A stretch of DNA of 64,000 bases from Methylotenera sp. L2L1 (GCF_000744605.1 NZ_JQMG01000001.1:1302001-1366000), one strand, 5' to 3'; positions 44,741-54,335 are shown, counted from the first letter of the stretch. Numbers and translations are program-made. The notes: generated by a model not told the origin, from the sequence alone.

Positions 44741-46672
44741 ATGAGTGAATACAATATCCGCCAAGTTTTTGAAAAAGATGGCCTTTTAGCTTCGCATATT
44801 GCTGGTTATCATGAACGTACCCAGCAATTAGAAATGGCATTGGCGATTGCTGATGCCATTGAAAATAATACCCAGCTGGTTGCGGAAGCAGGGACCGGCA
44901 CGGGGAAGACATTTGCCTATTTAGTGCCTGCATTATTGACCGGCGGTAAGGTCATTATTTCGACTGGCACTAAGAACTTGCAAGACCAATTGTTCAGCCG
45001 TGACCTGCCGAATGTGCGCGATGCCCTTAAAGTACCTGTGACTGTGGCTATGCTAAAGGGGCGCTCAAACTATGTCTGCCATTACCATTTAGAGCGTGCG
45101 GTGAATGAAGGGCGTTTTGCTGCGCGAGATGATGCACAGTACGTGCATCTGATTAAGACCTTTTCTGAGCATAGCAAAACTGGCGATAAAGGCGAGCTGA
45201 ATACCGTGCCTGAGAATGCCACGATATGGGCCAACGTCACTTCAACCCGTGATAATTGCTTGGGTGGTGATTGTAACTTCTATAAAGAATGCTTTGTCAT
45301 GGAGGCTCGCAAGCAAGCGCTGGCGGCCGATGTGGTGGTCGTGAATCATCACTTGTTTTTTGCTGACGTGATGCTGCGCGATGAAGGTGTGGCTGAGTTA
45401 TTGCCTAGTGCCAATACTGTAATTTTTGATGAGGCGCATCAGTTGCCAGAGGTGGCGGGGCTGTTTTTTGGTGAGGATATTTCTACCAGCCAATTGCTAG
45501 AGCTTGCGCGAGACTGCACAGCAGCACACTTGAGCCTTGCCAAAGATTGTGTGCAGCTGGGTGAGGTGATTCCAGTATTAGAAAAAGCGTGCAAAGACTT
45601 TAGGCTGATTTTTGCCTATGAAGGCTCACGCATGCCAGTGCAGAAAGCGTTGGCGCTTAAAGACTTTCAATCTTCTTTTGAGCATATGCAGGCGCAGTTA
45701 CAAGCGCTATCGGCTGTATTGGAAACCCAAGCGGCACGTGACCCATTGTTAGAAAAATGCTGGCAACGCAGTATGGCATTACACGATTTACTCAGCAGAT
45801 GGCACGCAGCTGAAAACAATAATCTGGTGCGCTGGGTGGAAGTGTTTACACAGTCGGTACAGTTGCATGCGACGCCACTGAGCGTTGCCGAAGGTTTTGG
45901 TAAACAATTGAACGCACAGCCGCGGGCATGGGTATTTACTTCAGCGACATTAGCCGTGAAAAATGACTTTAGCCATTATTTAGCGCAAATGGGTTTGCAA
46001 GATGCGCATACCGCTTCGTGGCAAAGTCCGTTTAACTATCAGGAACAGGCCTTATTTTATGTGCCACCTGAAATGCCAGATCCTAACAGCCCATCTTATA
46101 CAGCTTGTGTCGTTGCTGCAGCATTGCCGGTATTGCAAGCAAGTGGCGGGCGGGCGTTTGTGCTTTCTACTAGTTTGCGGGCAATGCGTGAAATACATGC
46201 CTTGCTGAAGGATGCATTTGCAGAAAATGGTATCGAGAGCCCCTTGTTATTGCAGGGTGATACTTCGCGGACTGAGTTGCTTGAGCGCTTCCGGCAATTG
46301 GGCAATGCAGTGCTGGTTGGCAGTCAGAGCTTTTGGGAAGGTGTGGATGTGCGCGGCGAGGCGTTAAGTGTTGTCATCATCGACAAGTTGCCGTTTGCAC
46401 CGCCTGATGATCCAGTGTTATCGGCACGTGTAGATAAGCTCAATGCGGAAGGTAAAAACGCGTTTATGGAGTACCAGCTTCCCTATTCAGTGATTACCTT
46501 AAAACAAGGCGCAGGACGTTTGATTCGCGATGAAAACGATAGAGGCGTGCTGATGATTTGTGATCCGCGCTTGATTACCAAATCTTACGGTAAACGTATT
46601 TGGCAAAGCTTGCCGCCATTTAAACGCACACGTGTATTGAGTGATGTGCAGGCGTTTTTTTCCAATCATTAA
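44741..46672 (+). CDS. yoaA: ATP-dependent DNA helicase YoaA (DinG-like)
   Basis: XPD-like superfamily 2 iron-sulfur helicase acting on damaged or structured DNA. Walker A AEAGTGTGKT (48-57), four Fe-S cysteines C113, C173, C178, C184, DEAH box at 230-233, and the C-terminal QGAGRLIRDENDRG helicase motif. Length 643 is close to YoaA (636) and shorter than DinG (716). ATG at 44741. Single gene. Confidence 0.92.
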   Translation: MSEYNIRQVFEKDGLLASHIAGYHERTQQLEMALAIADAIENNTQLVAEAGTGTGKTFAYLVPALLTGGKVIISTGTKNLQDQLFSRDLPNVRDALKVPVTVAMLKGRSNYVCHYHLERAVNEGRFAARDDAQYVHLIKTFSEHSKTGDKGELNTVPENATIWANVTSTRDNCLGGDCNFYKECFVMEARKQALAADVVVVNHHLFFADVMLRDEGVAELLPSANTVIFDEAHQLPEVAGLFFGEDISTSQLLELARDCTAAHLSLAKDCVQLGEVIPVLEKACKDFRLIFAYEGSRMPVQKALALKDFQSSFEHMQAQLQALSAVLETQAARDPLLEKCWQRSMALHDLLSRWHAAENNNLVRWVEVFTQSVQLHATPLSVAEGFGKQLNAQPRAWVFTSATLAVKNDFSHYLAQMGLQDAHTASWQSPFNYQEQALFYVPPEMPDPNSPSYTACVVAAALPVLQASGGRAFVLSTSLRAMREIHALLKDAFAENGIESPLLLQGDTSRTELLERFRQLGNAVLVGSQSFWEGVDVRGEALSVVIIDKLPFAPPDDPVLSARVDKLNAEGKNAFMEYQLPYSVITLKQGAGRLIRDENDRGVLMICDPRLITKSYGKRIWQSLPPFKRTRVLSDVQAFFSNH

Positions 46673-46948
46673 TACCTGTTGTTAATTTACTCGGCATTAC
46701 TTTAACCCGTCTTTAAATTTATCTGGGTTGCAGGGATGATAGGTTAATGGGGCTTAGGTTTTTATCGTGAGTGGCTTTCACCTGACTTGCAGGCAGAGGT
46801 AAGCAGCTTGTAAAAGTGATGATTTGGGAGAAAATCCCGTACTTTTGATTTTCTAATTAGTTTAGAATGCGCGTCCTTTATATTTTTAGCGGCATTGATC
46901 CTATGGTGCTCAAAATATCACATACGTTTTAAACTTTGGGAATTCATC

Positions 46949-47209
46949 ATGCTTCGTTTTGTATCCGTGTTTTTTGCAGTCGCACTTTCTGCGTATTCTG
47001 TGCTTGGTTTTGCTGGAGATTGCAATAAAACAGTGATGGGTGGTGGCTGTAGTGCAGAGGCTAATGCTGGTGTTGCTGCACATATGCGTAGTCAGCCTCA
47101 AAAATCTACTGTGGCAAAAGCAAAAGTGACCGAGGTGAATGTGAAAGATGCATCGGCTCCAAAAAATTTAAAAATGAGTAAAACAGCCAATCAGAAACCG
47201 CAAATTTAA
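46949..47209 (+). CDS. Small exported protein of unknown function
   Basis: An 86-residue protein with a signal peptide (MLRFVSVFFAVALSAYSVLGFA), two cysteines in the mature part (GDCNKTVMGGGCSAEAN) and a Lys/Ala/Val-rich basic tail. Not recognised. ATG at 46949 puts the signal peptide at the N-terminus; the frame is open to 46895. Followed by a hairpin terminator at 47308. Confidence 0.6.
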   Translation: MLRFVSVFFAVALSAYSVLGFAGDCNKTVMGGGCSAEANAGVAAHMRSQPQKSTVAKAKVTEVNVKDASAPKNLKMSKTANQKPQI

Positions 47210-47307
47210 ATGGTGTGCTGATGAGTAAAGATATCTTCGTCTTGGTAAGCGACGATGAGCGTTACTCTGAAAATGTGTTTTAGAGTATGTACTTCAAACG
47301 CAATCAG

Positions 47308-47332
47308 AAAAGCTGACGATTTGTCGGCTTTT
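47308..47332 (+). terminator. Hairpin terminator
   Basis: AAAAGCTGAC (47308-47317) pairs with GTCGGCTTTT (47323-47332), one G-T wobble, around GATTT, with a further T after it. Confidence 0.75.
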
Positions 47333-47402
47333 TAATTTTGTCGGTGTATTAAATTAATTACGCTATAGTTGCTTTTTTAATTGATATCTAAGTATTGTCG
47401 TC

Positions 47403-47807
47403 ATGCATTTCATTCAGATTCCAGAAGGTGAATACGAGCTGACTGCCATTCGCGCTCAGGGGGCGGGTGGTCAAAATGTCAATAAGGTATCGAGTGCAAT
47501 TCATTTACGATTTGATATTAAGGCTTCAAGCCTAAGTGACTGGTTAAAGGAGCGCTTGCTCCATATTAAGGATAGTCGTATTAATGATGATGGCGTGTTG
47601 GTGATTAAGGCGCAACAATACCGTACGCAAGAAGCGAATAAGAAAGATGCAATTCAACGCTTGCATGAGATTATCAATGCGGCGAATCAGGTGAAACCCA
47701 CACGCTATGCGACGCGGCCGACTTATGGATCTAAGCAGCGCAGGTTGGAAAGTAAGTCACAACGCGGGCATTTAAAGCAATTGCGTGGCAAAATAGCGGG
47801 GGAGTAA
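47403..47807 (+). CDS. arfB: Alternative ribosome-rescue factor ArfB
   Basis: Peptidyl-tRNA hydrolase that frees ribosomes stalled at mRNA ends. GGQ at residues 22-24 (RAQGAGGQNVNKV) is the catalytic motif and the basic C-terminal tail (about 105-134, rich in Lys and Arg) is the part that enters the empty mRNA channel. Length 134 fits (E. coli ArfB 140). ATG at 47403. Single gene. Confidence 0.94.
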   Translation: MHFIQIPEGEYELTAIRAQGAGGQNVNKVSSAIHLRFDIKASSLSDWLKERLLHIKDSRINDDGVLVIKAQQYRTQEANKKDAIQRLHEIINAANQVKPTRYATRPTYGSKQRRLESKSQRGHLKQLRGKIAGE

Positions 47808-47937
47808 AACTCCGCACATATTGTCCTATCGCTTTATTAAGCCTATTTATATCAATAGTGACCTAAAAGCAGCTCGGACGGCCGTGGCATGATGTGTTTT
47901 TTTAGTGAAATTTAAAATCTGACCTAAACTCTAACCA

Positions 47938-48627
47938 ATGAATCTATTAGCTTTTGATACCTCAACCGAATATTTGTCACTTGCCGTTATGCGAGATAGC
48001 ATTGTCTTTAAGTATGATGTGTTGGCTGGGCAGACCCATTCACAAATTATTTTGCCAGAGATTCAACGTTTATTGAATCAAGCAGAGCTTCAATTACAGG
48101 ATTTAAATGGGTTAGCGTTTGGCGCTGGGCCAGGCTCATTTACTGGTGTTCGTATCGCGGCTGGTGTGGCACAAGGCTTGGGCTTTGGGGCTAATTTGCC
48201 TGTGGTAGGTGTTTGTACCCTGATGGCGTTGGCTGAGGCAAGCGGTGAGTCTAAAGTGATTGCTTGTTTAGATGCTCGCATGGGTGAGGTTTATCATGCG
48301 GCCTATGTAAAAAGCGCTTCGGGGTGGCAGGCTGTCATCGAGCCAGGGTTGTATAAGCCTGATGCAGTGCCAGCGGTGGTCGGTGATGATTGGGCTGGTG
48401 TCGGTAGTGGTTGGCAAACTTATGGTGAAGTGTTGGCCGATGCATATCGTGGACAGGTACAAACGACACAGCCGGCTTTGTTGCCGATAGCGAGTGCTGT
48501 TTTGGCATTAGCGCAGCCGATGCTTGCATCAGGTGAGGCGAACACTGCTGAGCATGCCATGCCAATCTATATCCGTAATCGAGTCGCTCTTAAGACTGCG
48601 GAACGAGAGCAGGGCTTACGTTTATGA
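47938..48627 (+). CDS. tsaB: tRNA threonylcarbamoyladenosine biosynthesis protein TsaB
   Basis: ASKHA-fold protein that partners TsaD and TsaE to make t6A37 on ANN-decoding tRNAs. Starts MNLLAFDTSTEYLSLAV; GLAFGAGPGSFTGVRI near 58-73 is the family signature. Length 229. ATG at 47938. rimI overlaps its stop by four bases, a common pairing. Confidence 0.95.
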   Translation: MNLLAFDTSTEYLSLAVMRDSIVFKYDVLAGQTHSQIILPEIQRLLNQAELQLQDLNGLAFGAGPGSFTGVRIAAGVAQGLGFGANLPVVGVCTLMALAEASGESKVIACLDARMGEVYHAAYVKSASGWQAVIEPGLYKPDAVPAVVGDDWAGVGSGWQTYGEVLADAYRGQVQTTQPALLPIASAVLALAQPMLASGEANTAEHAMPIYIRNRVALKTAEREQGLRL

Positions 48628-49085
48628 GTGCCGTACTTAAACCAAACTACCAGTTCCGTGCGATGACTGAGCGCGATTTAGACGCTATTATGGAAATTGA
48701 GCCGCATATTTACTCGCACCCTTGGACGCGCGGAAACTTTGCGGACTCCCTTAAATCGGCGCATAGTGCATGGGTGATGGTGCAAGATACCAATATCATT
48801 GGGTACGCCTTGATGATGATGGTGTTAGATGAGGCACATTTGTTAAACTTAAGTATCAGTCAATCATATCAAAAACAAGGATTGGGACGGCTTTTATTGG
48901 AGCACATGATATACATTTCGCAAGAGCTCAAAGCCGCCAATATGTTTTTAGAGGTAAGAGCCAGTAATATTTCTGCCATCGCTTTATATGAGAATATTGG
49001 ATTCAATGAAATGGCTGTGCGCCGAGGGTATTACCCAGCGCATCATGGACGTGAAGACGCAATTTTAATGGGATTGGCAATATGA
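48624..49085 (+). CDS. rimI: Ribosomal protein S18 alanine N-acetyltransferase RimI
   Basis: GNAT acetyltransferase. The acetyl-CoA loop SYQKQGLGRLLLEHM near residue 83 and the C-terminal ALYENIGFNEMAVRRGYYP typical of RimI are visible. Length 153. Start ATG overlaps tsaB in ATGA; its own stop overlaps the next gene in the same way, giving a three-gene translationally coupled operon. Confidence 0.95.
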   Translation: MSAVLKPNYQFRAMTERDLDAIMEIEPHIYSHPWTRGNFADSLKSAHSAWVMVQDTNIIGYALMMMVLDEAHLLNLSISQSYQKQGLGRLLLEHMIYISQELKAANMFLEVRASNISAIALYENIGFNEMAVRRGYYPAHHGREDAILMGLAI

Positions 49086-49774
49086 GCTTGATGACGCGTG
49101 AGGATATGCTGAGAGAGCTCGAGTTGCTGCCTGTTTGGCAACTAAAAGGCCAGCTGCCTACCGTTCAAAATGTCTCGGTATTAAATTCTGTGAGCGAAGT
49201 TGCTACTGAACTGGCTCCGCAATTAAGCCCGCAATTAAGCCCGCAATTTGAGCCAGTTATTGAGCCAGTTATTGAGCCAGTTATTGAGCCAGTTATTGAG
49301 CCAGTTATTGAGCCAGCGTCGCTGGATAACGAGGATGTGGAAGAGGTTGCGGCAATTGTGACGCCTGCTAAGCCTTTCCGTTTATTGATCAGTGATGATG
49401 CAAGCTTAGCTTTTGTGCTGGATAGTGCGATTGAAAGTAATGATACGCAGGATGTAGAAACGCTTTTGGGCAATATACTTAAAGCGATTAATATGAGCTG
49501 TCGTATTGATATGCCAAATGCAACCTTAGATACGCTCAATGAGCATGTCGTTAAGTTAGTGATGGTCATGGGCGAGTCTGCTGCGAATAGTTTGCTTGGA
49601 CAGTTGCAAACAATCGATGATTGGCGCAACAAGCAATTAGTAAGTCCAGTTTACTACCAAGGTTTACCAGTGGTGATTACTTATCATCCTGAATTCTTGT
49701 TGAAGAATACTGCTTATAAAGCAAAAGCTTGGGTAGACTTATGCACTGCTAAACGTATTCTGCAAAACTTGTAA
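49082..49774 (+). CDS. Degenerate family-4-like uracil-DNA glycosylase homolog with EPVI repeats
   Basis: Position after tsaB-rimI and three segments tie it to bacterial family 4/5 uracil-DNA glycosylases: N-terminal REDMLRELELLPVWQL, VKLVMVMGESAANSLLGQL (cf. LALGRxAAQSLLG) and VVITYHPEFLLKNTAYKAKAW (cf. TYHPAYLLRNPxDKxKAW). The catalytic GExPGxxE motif and the four iron-sulfur cysteines are not found (a single Cys is seen mid-protein and one near the end). Residues 56-77 are five EPVI repeats coded by a 12-bp tandem repeat. It probably no longer excises uracil. Confidence 0.75.
   Translation: MSLMTREDMLRELELLPVWQLKGQLPTVQNVSVLNSVSEVATELAPQLSPQLSPQFEPVIEPVIEPVIEPVIEPVIEPASLDNEDVEEVAAIVTPAKPFRLLISDDASLAFVLDSAIESNDTQDVETLLGNILKAINMSCRIDMPNATLDTLNEHVVKLVMVMGESAANSLLGQLQTIDDWRNKQLVSPVYYQGLPVVITYHPEFLLKNTAYKAKAWVDLCTAKRILQNL
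49217..49316 (+). repeat. Two adjoining 12-bp tandem repeats inside the glycosylase homolog
   Basis: CCGCAATTAAGC occurs twice plus a partial third (49217-49249), directly followed by five exact copies of GAGCCAGTTATT (49250-49309) and a partial sixth. Both units are multiples of three, so copy change keeps the frame; they encode a PQLS series then the EPVI series. Confidence 0.95.
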
Positions 49775-49851
49775 GCACCGTAACACTTGTAAATTTAAAG
49801 ATGTAGCACAATATTGATACCGAATAATTGGACAATTTCAGAGGAATCACC

Positions 49852-50448
49852 ATGAAAAATTTAGCGTTAAGATTTTTTGCGATATTACTTGTATTAAGTT
49901 TAACTGGTTGCGGGTACAACACCTTTCAATCGCTGGATGAGGAGTCAAAAGCTGGTTGGTCTGAAGTGCTGAATCAATACCAGCGCAGAGCCGATTTAGT
50001 GCCTAATTTGGTCAATGTGGTAAAAGGCTATGCCTCACATGAAAAAGAAGTGCTGACAGAAGTAGCGGATGCGCGTTCAAAAGTGGGCAGTATGCAAGTG
50101 ACGCCTGAGTTATTGAATGATCCTGAGGCTTTTGCCAAATTTCAGGCAGCACAGGGACAGCTCAGTTCTGCATTGTCACGTTTGTTAGCGGTGTCAGAAA
50201 ACTACCCTAATCTGAAAGCTGATCAAGGTTTTAGAGATCTACAGGCGCAGCTGGAAGGTACAGAAAACCGCATTACTGTTGCACGTAATCGTTATATTGA
50301 AACCATTAAAAACTACAATATTGCGGTGCGTAGTTTTCCTAATAATCTAACAGCAATGATGCTAGGTTATAAAGCGAAACCATCATTTACAGTAGAAAAT
50401 GAGAAAGCGATTTCTGTCGCCCCTACTGTTAATTTTGAAAGTAAATAA
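49852..50448 (+). CDS. lemA: LemA family lipoprotein
   Basis: Envelope protein of 198 residues. Lipoprotein signal with lipobox LTGC (C20), then the all-helical LemA domain: WSEVLNQYQRRADLVPNLVNVVKGY, LSRLLAVSENYPNLKADQGF, NRITVARNRYIETIKNYN and the ending F-x-V. ATG at 49852 follows GAGGAATCACC. First of a LemA-TPM-TPM operon, a widespread gene order of unknown exact function. Confidence 0.93.
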   Translation: MKNLALRFFAILLVLSLTGCGYNTFQSLDEESKAGWSEVLNQYQRRADLVPNLVNVVKGYASHEKEVLTEVADARSKVGSMQVTPELLNDPEAFAKFQAAQGQLSSALSRLLAVSENYPNLKADQGFRDLQAQLEGTENRITVARNRYIETIKNYNIAVRSFPNNLTAMMLGYKAKPSFTVENEKAISVAPTVNFESK

Positions 50449-50470
50449 TCACACTAACGTTAACCCTTGA

Positions 50471-51319
50471 GTGATTAGCGTGTCTTCATTGTTTAGAGCA
50501 AGCTTGTTTGCACTTTGCGTGATGCTATTTGCATCGTTTAATGTGCATGCCGAGCTTGTATCTATTCCCGTTTTACAGCACCGCGTTACCGATTTAACCC
50601 AAACATTAATCCCAGAACAGCAAAGTGCCCTTGAGCAAAAAATAGCGGCATTTGAGCAAGAAAAAGGCAGCCAGATTGCTGTCTTGATTGTGCCCACTAC
50701 CCAGCCCGAGGTGATTGAGCAATATAGTATCCGTGTTGCTGAGGCTTGGAAGCTGGGGCGCGAGAAAGAAGATGACGGTGTGCTATTGGTCGTAGCAAAA
50801 GATGACCGCAAAATGCGGATTGAAGTCGGGTATGGTTTAGAAGGCGCGATCCCTGACTTAATTGCCAAGCGTGTGATTACGGAAGTCATGGCGCCGCATT
50901 TTAGACAGGGTGATTTTTATGGCGGTATCACTAAAGCGGTGGATGCTATCATCGGCTTAGTTGCGGGTGAGCAGTTGCCGGCACCTGCTAAGCAAAATAA
51001 TCAGGGCAGTTTTACCGACTTTTTACCCTTGCTGCTGATAGGCGGATTGATATTAGGTGGTTTGTTACGCGCAATATTTGGTGATTTCTTCGGCGGTGTG
51101 TTGAATGGCGGCGCGATTGCCATGCTAGCTTGGTTTTTTGGCGTAGCTTTGTTAATTGCATTGCTGTTAGGTGTTGTCGTATTTGTACTGACATTGATAG
51201 GTCCTGCAGGGTTAGGAAATTTTGGTGGCGGTACATATAGCGGGGGACATTCCTCCGATAGCTGGAGTGGCGGTGGCGGCGGTGATTTTGGCGGCGGCGG
51301 CGCGTCAGGAGATTGGTAA
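50471..51319 (+). CDS. TPM-domain membrane protein (YgcG family)
   Basis: Signal peptide ending VHA, then a periplasmic TPM domain (about 30-155; VTDLTQTLIPEQQSALEQKI, GSQIAVLIVPTT, GREKEDDGVLLVVAKDDRKMRIEVGYGLEGAIPD), two transmembrane helices near 185-245, and a Gly/Ser-rich tail ending GGGGASGDW. Length 282. The start is GTG at 50471 (GTG at 50480 also possible); no ATG lies before the signal peptide. Works with LemA and the following TPM protein. Confidence 0.9.
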   Translation: MISVSSLFRASLFALCVMLFASFNVHAELVSIPVLQHRVTDLTQTLIPEQQSALEQKIAAFEQEKGSQIAVLIVPTTQPEVIEQYSIRVAEAWKLGREKEDDGVLLVVAKDDRKMRIEVGYGLEGAIPDLIAKRVITEVMAPHFRQGDFYGGITKAVDAIIGLVAGEQLPAPAKQNNQGSFTDFLPLLLIGGLILGGLLRAIFGDFFGGVLNGGAIAMLAWFFGVALLIALLLGVVVFVLTLIGPAGLGNFGGGTYSGGHSSDSWSGGGGGDFGGGGASGDW

Positions 51320-51855
51320 TGGCAGCTAAATTCATGAAGCGCTGGTATATAAAACGCTGGTGTCTAAAACGTTGGTGTCGACACCTCTGCATTTTACCTG
51401 GCGCAGTTAAAAAGCATTTTTCTCATGCTGCAATACAACGTATTGAAGCTGCTATCGCCAATAGTGAAGCGTTGCATTTAGGCGAGATTCGTTTTGCAGT
51501 TGAGGCTAAATTATCGTTGTTAGAACTGATGCGCAGGAAAACAGCTAAACAACGTGCGTTGGAGGTTTTTTCAGAATTAAAAGTTTGGGATACCGCGCAA
51601 AATAATGGGGTGTTGATCTACCTGTTGTTAGCAGACCATGATTTTGAGATTCTGGCCGATCGTGGCATACATCAGCATGTGAGAAGTGCTGGTTGGGAGC
51701 AGATTAGCCGCCAAATGGAACTTATGTTCAGGCAAGGACAATTTGAGGCTGGCGTGATTTACGGTATATCAAAGATTAGCGAACACCTTATTCAATATTA
51801 CCCAGCTAAGGGTGAAAATCATAATGAGCTACCTAACGCCCCAGTTATTTTATAG
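51319..51855 (+). CDS. Second TPM-domain protein
   Basis: A shorter TPM protein of 178 residues with no signal peptide. The N-terminus is unusual, with three KRW motifs in a row (FMKRWYIKRWCLKRWCRH), a strongly basic-aromatic stretch encoded by imperfect direct repeats. The domain follows: HFSHAAIQRIEAAIANSE, VWDTAQNNGVLIYLLLADHDFEILADRGIH. ATG at 51319 shares one base with the previous stop (TAATG) and has AGGAG at 51307-51311. Third gene of the LemA operon. Confidence 0.88.
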   Translation: MAAKFMKRWYIKRWCLKRWCRHLCILPGAVKKHFSHAAIQRIEAAIANSEALHLGEIRFAVEAKLSLLELMRRKTAKQRALEVFSELKVWDTAQNNGVLIYLLLADHDFEILADRGIHQHVRSAGWEQISRQMELMFRQGQFEAGVIYGISKISEHLIQYYPAKGENHNELPNAPVIL

Positions 51856-52480
51856 ATGCTTGCTGGGTATCGGTTTATTGATACCATTGAATCTGCAAGC
51901 GGCAATGACTGACATCACCCGTATTTATAAACAAACACCAACACTAGAAGCATTTGAAATCTGCACAGGCGGTGGTTGTGCCGAAATCAAACAGACATCG
52001 TTGGCTGATGATGAGTGGAAAACCATCACTGCTATATTCGAGAGTCCAACCCAGACGACAGATGCACAATTGGAACGAAAACATATTGCAGACGCGATTG
52101 GGGCGCTGGAGAAAATGGTCGGCACCAAAACTGCAACAAGTACTGATCGTGCCGGTACCTTTGATAACTCCAAGTATTCAGGGCAGCTAGATTGCAACGA
52201 TGAAGCCATTAACAGCACAACTTATATGCGTTTGATGCAACAGCATGGCTTAATTAAACTTCATCAAATAGACGATATGCGTACACGCAGTTTCTTTCTG
52301 TTTGGCTGGCCGCATAGTACAGCCGTGATGCATGAACTTGCAACGGGTGAGCGTTATGCTGTCGATAGCTGGTTTTATGATAATGGCTATCCTGCCACCA
52401 TTGTGCCGCTTTCATTATGGAAATCCGGCTACTTTCCACCAGACAGCCCCATCTTAAAAGGCCGATCTGACGTTAAATAA
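51824..52480 (+). CDS. Exported protein of unknown function
   Basis: A 218-residue protein with a signal peptide (hydrophobic core LLGIGLLIPLNLQA). The mature part has an ICTGGGCAEI motif, a KYSGQLDCNDEAINST segment and an AVDSWFYDNGYPATIV end, resembling uncharacterised betaproteobacterial secreted proteins; I cannot name a family. ATG at 51824 has AAGGTGA eight bases upstream and overlaps the end of the second TPM gene by 32 nt, so it is likely in the same operon. Confidence 0.75.
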   Translation: MSYLTPQLFYRCLLGIGLLIPLNLQAAMTDITRIYKQTPTLEAFEICTGGGCAEIKQTSLADDEWKTITAIFESPTQTTDAQLERKHIADAIGALEKMVGTKTATSTDRAGTFDNSKYSGQLDCNDEAINSTTYMRLMQQHGLIKLHQIDDMRTRSFFLFGWPHSTAVMHELATGERYAVDSWFYDNGYPATIVPLSLWKSGYFPPDSPILKGRSDVK

Positions 52481-52576
52481 TTAAAGCTTGTGGGTGCAGT
52501 GTAATAAGTATTACTGACTAACACACTGATTATCTGTAAAATTCGCATTTTTATTTAGCACCGATCTCAAACTACT

Positions 52577-54298
52577 ATGCGCGCCTCTCAATTTTTCTTT
52601 AATACTCAAAAAGAAGCCCCTAACGAAGCCGAACTGCAAAGCCATATCTTGATGGTGCGTGCAGGCCTGATTAAACGCTTAGGTTCAGGACTATATAGCT
52701 GGATGCCTTTAGGCTTGCGTGTGTTGCGTAAGGTCGAGCGCGTGGTGCGTGAGGAAATGAACAATGCGGGTGCGTTAGAGTTATTAATGCCGGCAGTACA
52801 GCCTAAAGAGCTGTGGGAAGAAACTGGCCGTTGGGCTGTGTTTGGTCCACAAATGCTTAAAATTCAAGATAGACACGAGCGTGAGTTTTGCTTTGGTCCA
52901 ACGCATGAAGAAGTGATTACGGATATTGCGCGTAAAGAAATCCGCAGTTACAAGCAATTGCCACTTAACTTTTATCAAATACAGACTAAGTTCCGTGATG
53001 AGATTCGCCCACGCTTTGGTGTGATGCGTGCGCGTGAGTTTATGATGAAAGATGCGTATTCATTCCATACGGATTTTGCCTCTTTAGAAAAAACTTATGA
53101 AACGATGTATCAGGCTTACAGCAATGTATTCACGCGTTTAGGGCTTAAATTCCGCGCGGTAAAAGCAGACACAGGCGCGATTGGTGGCGATGGCTCTCAT
53201 GAGTTTCACGTGTTGGCAGACTCCGGTGAAGATGGCTTAGCCTATTGCGAGACCTCAGATTTTGCAGCGAATGTGGAATTAGCTGAGGCGGTTCCAGCAA
53301 ATAATAAGCGCGCAGATGCGACAGATAGCATGCGTGAAGTAGATACACCTAAACAAACTGCCTGTGAAGATGTGGCCAAGCTATTGGAAATCAGCATTGA
53401 GCGTACGGTGAAGGCGATTGCCTTGATTGCTAAAGATGCTACGGGCAATGACAAATTTTACTTAGCCTTATTGCGTGGTGACCATCACCTAAATGAAGTA
53501 AAACTAGGCAAGCTTGCAGGTTTTGCAGACTTCAGATTTGCTACTGAAGAAGAGATTCGCGCTAACCTTAACTGCCCACCTGGCTTTATCGGCCCTGTTG
53601 GCGTTGGTGCTAATGTGACGGTGATTGCAGATAAAACAGTGTCACTGATGAGTGATTTTGTGTGTGGTGCTAACAAGCCTAAATATCACTTAGCTGGTGT
53701 GAATTTTGGCCGTGATTTGCCTGAGCCTGTTGTCGTGGCAGACATCCGTAATGTGGTGGCGGGTGATGCTAGCCCTGATGGTAAAGGCGTATTGTCTTTA
53801 TGCCGAGGCATCGAGGTTGGTCATATATTCCAACTACGTACCAAATACTCAGAAGCCATGAGCGCAACCTACCTAGATGAAAATGGACAAACCCAAGTAA
53901 TGGAAATGGGTTGTTACGGGATTGGTGTATCGCGTATTGTGGGTGCTGCTATTGAGCAAGGCAATGACGAGCGCGGCATCATATTCCCTAAGAGCATGGC
54001 GCCATTTGAAGTGGTGATTTGTGCAATTGGCTATGATAAGTCTGAAGCGGTTAAAGCGGCAGCGAATCAACTACATGATGATTTGCAGGCAGCAGGTGTT
54101 GATGTGTTGCTAGATGACAGAGGTGAGCGTCCAGGTGTGATGTTTGCCGAGGCTGATTTAATGGGGATTCCGCATCGTTTCGTGATTGGTGAACGTGGCC
54201 TGAACGAAGGTAACGTCGAGTATAAGGCGAGAACACAAGCTGATGCACAGGCTGTAGCGTTGGCGTCTGTGGTTGAGTTTGTGCAGAGTTTGGCTTAG
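52577..54298 (+). CDS. proS: Prolyl-tRNA synthetase
   Basis: Class II aminoacyl-tRNA synthetase, bacterial type. Motif 2 [17 protein letters not shown] near 137-153 and motif 3 [12 protein letters not shown] near 443-454 are clear; between them lies the YbaK-like editing insertion (about 225-385) that removes mischarged alanine. Length 573 (E. coli 572). ATG at 52577. Single gene or first of a pair with the transglycosylase gene. Confidence 0.97.
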   Translation: MRASQFFFNTQKEAPNEAELQSHILMVRAGLIKRLGSGLYSWMPLGLRVLRKVERVVREEMNNAGALELLMPAVQPKELWEETGRWAVFGPQMLKIQDRHEREFCFGPTHEEVITDIARKEIRSYKQLPLNFYQIQTKFRDEIRPRFGVMRAREFMMKDAYSFHTDFASLEKTYETMYQAYSNVFTRLGLKFRAVKADTGAIGGDGSHEFHVLADSGEDGLAYCETSDFAANVELAEAVPANNKRADATDSMREVDTPKQTACEDVAKLLEISIERTVKAIALIAKDATGNDKFYLALLRGDHHLNEVKLGKLAGFADFRFATEEEIRANLNCPPGFIGPVGVGANVTVIADKTVSLMSDFVCGANKPKYHLAGVNFGRDLPEPVVVADIRNVVAGDASPDGKGVLSLCRGIEVGHIFQLRTKYSEAMSATYLDENGQTQVMEMGCYGIGVSRIVGAAIEQGNDERGIIFPKSMAPFEVVICAIGYDKSEAVKAAANQLHDDLQAAGVDVLLDDRGERPGVMFAEADLMGIPHRFVIGERGLNEGNVEYKARTQADAQAVALASVVEFVQSLA

Positions 54299-54335
54299 TA
54301 TCAAACTATTACAATTGATGCATTAGGAAATTTTC

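Noticed and set aside
47215-47290. CTGATGA...GAAA pattern resembling a hammerhead ribozyme core, and a 20-codon ATG frame at 47221-47283
   Set aside because: The base before GAAA does not pair as required and no cleavage-site stem is visible; the peptide frame has no ribosome-binding site. Both are probably chance.
49217-49316. Possible CRISPR array
   Set aside because: The 12-bp units are directly adjacent with no spacers and lie inside a coding frame.
49165-49632. 155-codon antisense frame opposite the glycosylase homolog
   Set aside because: It is the reverse reading of the 12-bp repeats (SITG series) and of a real gene; no start signal.
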